This document shows positions 49,201 to 64,000 of a stretch of DNA of 64,000 bases, in pieces. Both the position numbers and the translations under genes were made by a program. The DNA is from Heliopora coerulea. Its lineage: Eukaryota; Cnidaria; Anthozoa; Scleralcyonacea; Helioporidae. The DNA lies in assembly GCA_030142905.1 (NCBI GenBank), contig JASJOG010000015.1:1121001-1185000 (forward strand). Direction: 5' to 3'. The stretch's first letter is position 1, and each line of letters starts with the position of its first letter. A model generated the notes under the pieces. The model did no database searches. It was not told where the DNA came from and worked only from the letters and a program-made list of their open reading frames with translations.

Positions 49201-52200
49201 TGTAAAGTGCGTAAGTGAAGTTACAAGAAACATATCCCATGCGCCTAATGATGCATACTTTGACACCGCAAATCTACCCAATAAATAAATAGTTGTTTTT
49301 ACTGACTAACAAAAGCTAAGAATACAGAACCCAAAGTGTTATTTATTGGCAACGCTGATAATTGTTGTCTCGATCGGCCGATAACCGATGAACCAAAAAG
49401 TCGCGCACTATCGGCCTATATTGATTAATTTTCGATTTTCGGCTCACGCGTAAGACAAATTTCAGTGAACAGCACAAAGAGGACCGACAGGACTGTACGC
49501 AAACTGGAACCAATGCCATGCACGAAAAACGACGTACTACGTGAAACTAAAGTGGTACAAGATTCTTACCCCACGCAAATCATGGTCTTTGCCAGGGGGC
49601 GGAGCTACCGTGTCGTTTGTGTTAATGATTGGCACACAGTTCATCTTAATTAATGCATCCATGGTTGATCTTAAATTTCCACGGAGTTCAGGATCTTTGA
49701 AGTCTGGTGTAGTGACCAGAACCTGAAAATGGAAAAACTTCAATTTTAAAAGGCACAAGTTTCTTTATTACCTGTAGCGGCAAGTCAATTTAATCTGGTT
49801 TTTTCCCCTGCAAGATCAGGTGAAGCTGAGCTCACTTTTTACTGTTTGGCATAAGGGATGGCAAATTATGTCTTTCTCTGGTATAAGGCTAATTACACAC
49901 AAGGGCAGAGACAGCTCCTGAAAGTGGGAGGTGGGCTAATGGCTAGGATGTTACCCAGCACAGAAGGTAAATAATGTGCAGGAGAGTTTCACAGGTTAAC
50001 TTTCCAACAAATCTTGTCAGTGTGAACATGTTGTGACATGTCCACAGTTTCTATAAATTATTACAGTTTCTTCTGCCACTTTTTCCACTTGGTGTTACCC
50101 TAACTTTCCTCCAGTGTCAAGATTCTCTAACAACTAAAGTACAAATGTTGCATTTTTTTGTCAGAAATGTGGGGCTCCAGGCCCCCTTGCCTCCCTTTAT
50201 ATCTCCACCCTTGTCATATCTATCCATTTTGGTATTAGAGTCATAAACCTTTACCTGAGCACAAGTCAGTCCATACTGACTAAACATTGCTTCGTATAGA
50301 GACAGTAATCCCCCTTGTCCAACAGCTGCACATGCCCGAGGCTCCAGAGGCATAAGTTTATGCTTAAAGTGCAATTAGATGATTTGATTATCCTTATATA
50401 TTACAGGAACATAACCTGATGACTGGCAAATCATGCAATACTGTCAGTATGAAATCTAATTTAAACTTCAAATAGCAGATAAATTAGCAAATTCTGGTTA
50501 CTAAAATTAGGTTTTTTCATGTAACTGGAATACCACTGTTACCTGAGAATCTTTCGGCCTTAATGACTGTCTCATACTCTGAGAAAGAAGTAACTCGTGT
50601 CTCAGACGCTGCTTACCAAAAGCAACTGCACCACTCGTTACCAACATCATTTCATGACCAAACTGTTGTAGCTCTGAAATCTGAATAATGCAAAGAACAT
50701 TCTTCCTAATATACCATGTAACATAGGGTTTCTACCTGGATTTTCTGATGAAGGTGTGCATGTATGTTATCCCGAGAGATTTGGTATAGTGATGTGTTGT
50801 TCTCAAAGCCCCAAAAATTTTTTGCCCTATCATCATTCATTGGGAACTATACGACCCATATTGGTTGCATTTTATATACTTACCTTTGAATTGAAAACAT
50901 CACAAGCCATCTATTCTTGCCACACATTACTATAACAGCATTAGCTGTTATAAGGTAAGCAATCAGAAAAAATAGGATGTTTTTGAACTTCATCATGTCA
51001 AGAGGTACTGAAATTTGTTGTACAGCTGCTAGCTTTTTGCCTGGATGAAAAATTTGACATTGAGGAAATACCTTCCTCATAAGAAATGCTCTCCATGACA
51101 ACCATTATCCTTCAACCAGGAAATTATAAGACTGATGACCCCTGATTTGAGTGACTTTGTTCTCACAAACTACCATTGGAAAACATGATTGCAGTTCTCT
51201 AGGTATAATGTAGTTGATTGTTACTCTAGAATGGTGCAAAATGTATAATGGGGGGTTGGAACTAGAAATCTGGGCAAGTTGGTGGAAAAACTTCCAGGAA
51301 ATTTTTCAAATAATAGTTCTACAATTGCACCACAAATTATGCATCAGCAAACTTGGAAAGTTTCATTTTAATGCTTTTGGACTTTTCTCAAATCCTTAAA
51401 CCTTTAGAAGTGATTTCTTAAAAGTGGGGGATTAGGCCACATGGCCTGCCATCCTTGTCACCCAGCATAAGGTTGAGTCAGGAGGGTACCTAGGATCCAA
51501 AAAGTGCTTGTCACACAATGGTAAGATTGGATGATCTAAAATTCTCACAAATATGCATGAATACAGAACTCTTTACGTATTAGTGTTAAATCTATTCAGC
51601 CAGGTGTCGATTGCTCCGAAAAAGACAAAGACCATGAATACTTGATATCTACTTCCCATTCCTGTCTCTTAGTTATCACGTCCTACTGTACAACGTTAGA
51701 TCACGACGAGCATTCGATAGGCGCGGTGTCGGGCGTTCACACTGTTAATTCTGACGGTACAGGCTTGACTTAATTTCTTGAATCGGTATGTGATCGAACA
51801 TAGAAGCGTTTAATATTTAATTTGATGCAGTCTCTCGTAGAGATTGACCCCATAGTGAATTGACCTCATGGACGTGCCCCCATAGTGACAACAATTCAAA
51901 ACAGAAAAAGCAACTTCTGTGCAATTCACAACACACGACAGAACTACAACCATAAAACTATCAGTGAAATAATCTACCCTACCTGTTCAACGATGGAAGC
52001 CAGTCGACCAAGGGCGACTCCACATTCATCTTCACGAGTGATTACAGCCGAACCAAGTTTTACCATAACACGTTTCTTATTTTTCAACTCAGATCGATGT
52101 AATGCTGCCTTCTTTCCTGTAAAAAGGCCATCAACGACCCCTAAACCATTACCTGAGTTGGAGCCACTGAGGCCACGTTGGCTAAGCTTGCTTTGAAGAC

Positions 52201-52258
52201 AGTTCCGTTGATGAGCCCATCGAACACCAAAATACAGCCGATTTCTAACTGAGTACAT
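40213..52258 (-). CDS. ALDH18A1: Delta-1-pyrroline-5-carboxylate synthase (glutamate 5-kinase + gamma-glutamyl phosphate reductase), 14 exons, 812 aa
   Basis: This bifunctional mitochondrial enzyme phosphorylates glutamate and reduces the product to glutamate semialdehyde/P5C, the precursor of proline and ornithine. Exons (minus): 52258-51983, 50680-50543, 50362-50255, 49722-49570, 46874-46659, 46363-46195, 46031-45988, 45549-45229, 45119-44982, 44738-44543, 41889-41768, 41540-41354, 40903-40808 and 40487-40213. All phases agree. The first ATG in frame is at 52258; a GTG two codons upstream is not used. The N-terminus ([19 protein letters not shown]) is basic and lacks acidic residues, as expected for mitochondrial import. 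The kinase half shows [46 protein letters not shown] and [12 protein letters not shown]. The reductase half shows [44 protein letters not shown] (with the conserved reductase Cys, about residue 598) and [19 protein letters not shown] roughly 38-residue acidic tail extends past the usual end. A LINE lies in the 41890-44542 intron. Confidence 0.96.
42219..43557 (+). mobile_element. 5'-truncated non-LTR retrotransposon (CR1/L2-like LINE) inside a P5C synthase intron
   Basis: An open frame of about 371 codons (42221-43336; the first codon shown is TTG, so no native start) encodes the C-terminal part of a LINE reverse transcriptase. It starts just before motif A ([20 protein letters not shown]), then has [20 protein letters not shown] (motif B) and [10 protein letters not shown] (motif C). 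It ends in the typical [20 protein letters not shown] region. The 3' end carries AAAGCCCCTTTGGGGAGAG, AATAAA and a (TATTG)n-type tail to about 43557. The frame is intact from motif A to the stop, so insertion is fairly recent. It is antisense to the host gene. No clear target-site duplication was found. Confidence 0.85.
46971..47170. mobile_element. Diverged two-armed copy of the 'CAGATTCCGAAAA' fold-back family
   Basis: Inverted ends AAAACAGATTCCGAAAACTG and the complement of GACATTTTTCGAAATCTGTT flank a roughly 200-bp element. The right flank (TATTTCCTAATTGTCGGTTT) resembles the flank of the 31 kb copy. It lies in the large 46875-49569 intron of P5C synthase. Confidence 0.6.
48615..48746. 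repeat. 66-bp tandem duplication (two copies)
   Basis: GGATAAGTGTCCGAAAACTA ... GTCGTAACAA is repeated at 48681 with only two or three differences. It lies in the 46875-49569 intron of P5C synthase. Confidence 0.9.
48943..49003. repeat. 30-bp tandem duplication
   Basis: GAGCGTTCACGATTGAGTAT followed by ACAGATATTT is repeated at once with a few changes, in the same P5C synthase intron. Confidence 0.8.
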
Positions 52259-55200
52259 GATCACAGATTTCTTCTGGCTATTCGTTATTTTTGAGGTTAC
52301 TTTTCACAAACGTTGCCATATTATTACGGTCACAATAACAATGTAGTTATTCATTGTAGGGTTCTTTATAATTTTGAAAGTTTTCATATGAGTTTGTTTC
52401 TGATTGGTTGAAAGAACAATAGGAAAGAAGAGTTGAAAGTATTCGCCATCCGGTGTGTGACGGGAGGATACGATGATGAACGGCGATCGCTCGATCGACG
52501 GTCGGAAAATGTTTAACGATTAAAATAACCTATTGCTCAATGTGTACCTCTCATAGTGATGAAATACATGCAAGAATTAGATGATTAAATCTGGAAATAA
52601 AAAGGTCTTGCTTTTTTAATTCATGGCAAAATGTTCAGGGGCGCAGTCTGCCCAGGGAGGGAGAACAAGGCCCGAGGGGCCCCTGAGCACCAAGATAAGG
52701 GACGCCAAGCTGCAATGTCACGTGATTTTTTTTTAATACAAATATTTAAAAAACATATGAAAATATTGCCAAGGCCAATGTAGTTTAATCCCTTGAATAT
52801 TCTCACACTGTCTTTGGTATGACTTGTGTTATTTTGCAAGTTGGCAATGATGGAGATGGGCGCCACTAAAGAACTATATCCTTGGGCACCAACAGAGCTC
52901 AGAGCGCCATTGAACATGTGAAAAACTCTTCATCGAGAGCTAATTTAGTTTCTAAAGAAATACTGTTAAATTCAAAGCCACCGTCTTATTCGAAACCGAA
53001 AATTACAACTTTTGAGGATGTTCTCATCAATTTCTGCGGGATGATAGGACGATGAACGGAATGGTTCCATCAACTACAACCACTTTCAAAAAGACGGATA
53101 CTTTTTTCTTCTTAGTTGATGAAATTCAGCTATTGTGACTCAATTATTGCCTTGGGTTAAAGATTTTCTCCCCAGCTGTCCATAAAATCGCCACTGTTAC
53201 TAAGTAAGTCAAAGTTGATAAAGAAACCCGCAGCTTTAAAACCAGTTTACAGACGCCGAGTAGGCGGTGTACGGAAACCAACAATACGAGAACGAATACG
53301 TTATTTGTTCAAAAATCCTTGCTATCTCTTAAATTCTGCGTAAAAAAAATCTTCGTCAAAAACGAATCACAGCACTTCTTTGTTAAAGATATCAGATAAA
53401 AAGTACAACTGGGTTTTATTTTTTGAATTTTATTTGTCTACAAGCTAAAATATCCTTTTTATAAAAAACTAATTCATAAATCTATGAGTAAAATTGCTAA
53501 AAAATAGAAACTCATTATTTACAGATCTTTTTTTTATGCACAAATTTCTTCTTCAGTACTATTGTCACTACAGATGTTGGTCTACGAGGTGAACAATCTT
53601 TGATTGTCTAGGTGCGCGAAAAATGTTGGCGTATTGTTGGGAATTTCAATTCTAATTTGTCATTTACAATGAAAATGTTGTTCCATTTTATTTTCTAACT
53701 ATTGGTGAAATACTGATAGTCAGTCACCGTAGGAATGATGATGAAGTATGAGGCGAACGATGTTCCTGTTTACGATGCCTGTTTGGGTAGCCTTCATATT
53801 TCATATCTGACTAAAGTTGCATCGTGTTCAGGGTTGTTAACCTTAACATTCCACCCAAAATGTCACGTGAAACGTCTCCCTACATGAACCAATTGGTGAT
53901 TGCAAAACCCAACCACAGTTTCTCTCAGTAGGTCTACGATCTGGGAAACTTTGACTTGGAATTAGTTTGCGTGTTCTCCTTTATCCTTTGGTTGTCTATC
54001 AACGAACCTTGGTTTATTCATCTGAAGTCAGTCGTACGTGGCGGTCAAGACTCCAGGTTGTGCAAAGGATATGGCGCGAAACTTTGCCTCATCAGTTCTA
54101 TGGTTTCCACAGATCGTATGCCGTTAGAACGAAAAACCCAGTAAACAGTTACTCAGTACGTTTTCTAACAAACATGCTGATCAGTGATTATCGTTCCACA
54201 TCATGTGAACCGAAACGGTGGGTCCTCAAGAAATATACCCGGAAATATTTTGACGTTTTAACGACAACATTCTTGATGGGAGATGTAGGCCATCCTAGGA
54301 AAAAAATCCAATCCGAAGGTTAAGCTGTTGAGTAATTTAAACCTTGCAATAATCAGAGATGGCCAAACATTTCAAGGGAATCGAGAATAAATAAATCTCG
54401 GAATTCGGTACAGAAAACCCTCCCTAATAACAACAAATGGTATCGTAATTATTTCTATTTGAATTTCTTTTTTTAACAGGACATTTATCATCGACCACAG
54501 GACTCGTCTGACCTCATAACCTCACCATGTATATAAACACAACGGAACAAACAGGGAAAAAATGTATGTACAAAAGTTTTGTATGAATGAAAGGCTTAGC
54601 CCAAAGCGACACGGTGATTAGTTTCGAATAACGGTACACAACTGGCATGGTATAAACAGATTTTAGATCAGAAAATGAAAGATAATGCGAAATAAAGTGG
54701 GGTATGTATGCTCACTACGAACAGGAAGGGACTTGTTAAGAATACCGCTGGCTTGTTTGATCAGTTTTATTTGCTTTCGTGTGAGAAGACGGTACAAGGC
54801 CCCAAGTATTCATTACCATCTTTCAAAGTGGCCACCGAAGTTATAGTTGTCTAAATTCTGAATATTATAGAATTTTATCAATGATGTCGCCTACGGATTG
54901 ACGACCGTAAGTTATTTCGGTAGTTTTCTTGTATCCGAGGAAAATATGTACAGCTGTCGAGGCTTAATTAAAGCACAGAAGAGTGTCTCGATCTTTTCTA
55001 AGCTACTCGTCTGCTCAGCACACAAATCACTGATCTTCTATGACGCTGGGTAGCGGTCTTCCTAAAACGTCAACACCTGGTGACGGCTTTTAACCCATTG
55101 CTCCCCGGGAAAGGACCGACTAATTTACATTTTAATTTGGATGAGAAGCAGCCTACGTATAAAGAAGGGAGGAATGATCCATCACTTGTCATATGACAGG

Positions 55201-56242
55201 TGTGATTACGTGACAAGCCACAGATACTTGTTACTTGTTGAACCCGCAGTTCAATATTCGTTTTTCCTAAAACATGCAAACGAGGCAAAAGGGTCGAAGC
55301 GGTTACGAATAGACTTCATCGCCTAATTTGTATGTGAAACTACCGACAACTGTCATGAAAGAGGTTAGTAGCCACCTTAATGACTGGCTTTTTGACTTCT
55401 CATTATCCCACGTCGGTTTTTACTGCGACGATGTTTTCCGCAAACAGACCAATGTCTTCGTTAGCATTGGTCTTACATTTCGTCTAGGAGGAACTTCCCT
55501 GTTGGGAAGTTCAGTGGTTGTATTTCACTGGTATCTGGTTCTGTTTTGTGAAAGCAAGCGATCCCTTACACTTGAGTTATACCGGATTATCCACGAAACA
55601 GATTTGCGCTGTATTCAGTTAAATAAGAAAAACAAACTAAACTGCCTAACTGGTGTCACCCCTTCATTTCGGAACACAAAATTACCAGAACGACAACCAG
55701 ACGAGATGGTTTACTTGGGCTCCTGGTCGTCCTTTCCATTAGCATCACGAAGTTACCAGCGTCAAAAAAGATAAATCTTCTCTATCTTTTGGTTCACCCA
55801 CTTCACCAAATCAGAAACGTAACTCAAAAACAATATAGTCTCTTGTATGGATGCAGTCAGGTTCACACATTTCGTAGTATCCACGATCAAATTCCTTTCT
55901 TGATCAGTTTGACATCTTGACAATGAAGAAGTGTTCTTCTCGATGAGAAATGCTTAGATACAGTACTTGTAATTACAACAAAGGAAAAGCATTTCACTCG
56001 TAACTCTGATGCCATTTAAACGACACGTCAAGACACGAAGAAAAGGCCATGAGTGCTGGGATTAATCCTCTACGTGCCTTCCATCTTGGTTCAGCGGAAA
56101 CAAGAAAATTCGACCGCTGCAGTTTTTGAATGAATTAGTGAATATAATCTGAAAACCCAAGATGTATCAAAGCAGCGTAGTGGCCTCGTGGTTGGGTTCC
56201 TGACTTCGATAAATGTCGCCCAACAGATTAAACGATGGCTTG
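52259..56242. other. Intergenic DNA between P5C synthase and the FGFR-like gene
   Basis: It should hold the P5C synthase promoter and the FGFR 3' UTR. Plus-strand frames at 53967-54323 and 55328-55774 (the latter lacking an ATG start) show no recognisable motif and are not called as genes. Confidence 0.55.
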
Positions 56243-63098
<6,856 letters not shown>

Positions 63099-63650
63099 CT
63101 ACAGGAAAAAAAGATTAATATACAGTGTTAGTAATGTGTCAGTTGAGGTCAATTTGAAGTAGTCAATAATTCATATTCTAATTACTAATGTAAAAAATGT
63201 TACCGCAAGTGGATTAACCCTAATATCACTACTCATCCCATGATAAGTTTATCGAAATTCCATAATAACCAACAATCTTTTTCCCCTTGCCAGGCCACAA
63301 CTGACTTGATCTGTCAAGATAGCTATCTATCTCTAATGCTGGCTCAGTGGTATTACTTCATGTTCAATTTAATTTAAAAACTTAAAACAAAAGCAATACC
63401 TACTCTCCATTACGGTTTGTAGTCAGAAAGTTTTCGATTAACGAACCTAGTTCTGCATTTTTATTTGTTGTTAAATCCTGTGAAAAATTATCGCATCAAA
63501 AAAGAGGCCCCGCTGTACAGAAAAAGAGTATGACTGCCGGATCACTTGACACCCAATCACCTTGCTTAATTGCGCCTTTATTTTATAATAGCAATAATAA
63601 TGTACATGAAAAAATTTATCGATTCTACTTGGCTAAGAGCAGTGCAATTT

Positions 63651-63987
63651 CAACGTAACAACGACAACGACATCAACAACAGCAATGAGTAACAACAATA
63701 ACAGCAATCATAACAATAACAGTAACAAAAACAACAGCAACAGCAATAACAACAATAACAATGCCAATGACAATAACAATAACAACAGCAGCAATTACAA
63801 TAACAACAGCAACAACAACAACAACGACAGCAACAACAACCACAACAATAACAACAACGACAACGGCAACAACAGCAACAACAACAATAACAACAACGAC
63901 AACAACAACAATAACAACAACAACGACAACGACAACAAAAATAACAATAACAACAGCAGCTATTACAACAAGTGCAACAACAAGTAG
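63651..63987. repeat. (AAC/AAT)n trinucleotide tract
   Basis: Degenerate ACAACAATAAC repeats at the right edge, in an FGFR intron. Asn-rich and Thr-rich frames over it are artefacts. Confidence 0.95.
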
Positions 63988-64000
63988 AAGAATTTAACCA

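Noticed and set aside
52261..52264. Start of P5C synthase two codons upstream at 52264
   Set aside because: The codon there is GTG; the first in-frame ATG is at 52258 and opens a typical mitochondrial presequence.
53967..54323. 118-codon plus-strand frame between P5C synthase and FGFR
   Set aside because: No ATG-supported start, no family resemblance and no flanking splice structure that I could justify.
55328..55774. 148-codon plus-strand frame
   Set aside because: It opens at TTG, not ATG, shows no recognisable motif and lies in the probable FGFR 3' region; nothing supports a gene.

Overview
The window is eukaryotic nuclear DNA: multi-exon genes with short exons, clean GT-AG junctions and conserved intron phases, long AT-rich introns, many microsatellites, fold-back (MITE-like) elements and LINE remnants. 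The gene set (DD3-3-like secreted proteins, a bifunctional P5C synthase and an FGFR-type receptor kinase) and the repeat style suggest an early-branching animal, most likely an anthozoan cnidarian such as a stony coral. That assignment is inference; no species marker is visible.

Layout. From the left edge to 33.8 kb there are three tandem paralogues on the minus strand, all related to Dictyostelium DD3-3. Copy A runs from 6989 off the left edge, with 5 exons visible. Copy B spans 22313-11962 (10 exons, 622 aa). Copy C spans 33798-25736 (9 exons, 664 aa). I reconstructed exon by exon, and every junction phase is consistent. The interval 33.8-38.3 kb is repeat-rich intergenic DNA. At 38.3-39.8 kb a probable three-exon plus-strand gene encodes an unrecognised basic, Ser-rich protein. 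From 52258 to 40213 (minus) lies a complete 14-exon delta-1-pyrroline-5-carboxylate synthase (812 aa), with a 5'-truncated LINE in one intron. From 56243 to beyond 63098 (minus) lies the 3' part of an FGFR-like receptor: one Ig domain, the transmembrane segment, the whole kinase domain and the C-terminal tail. Its upstream extracellular exons are off the right edge.

The genes look functionally independent: secreted proteins of unknown role, mitochondrial proline/ornithine synthesis, and growth-factor signalling. The most unusual content is the DD3-3 paralogue array, with its possible cupredoxin-like C-terminus, a GC-AG intron and a 27-nt microexon. Next come a duplicated splice acceptor just upstream of a kinase exon, the new Ser-rich gene, and several related fold-back element families in the introns.
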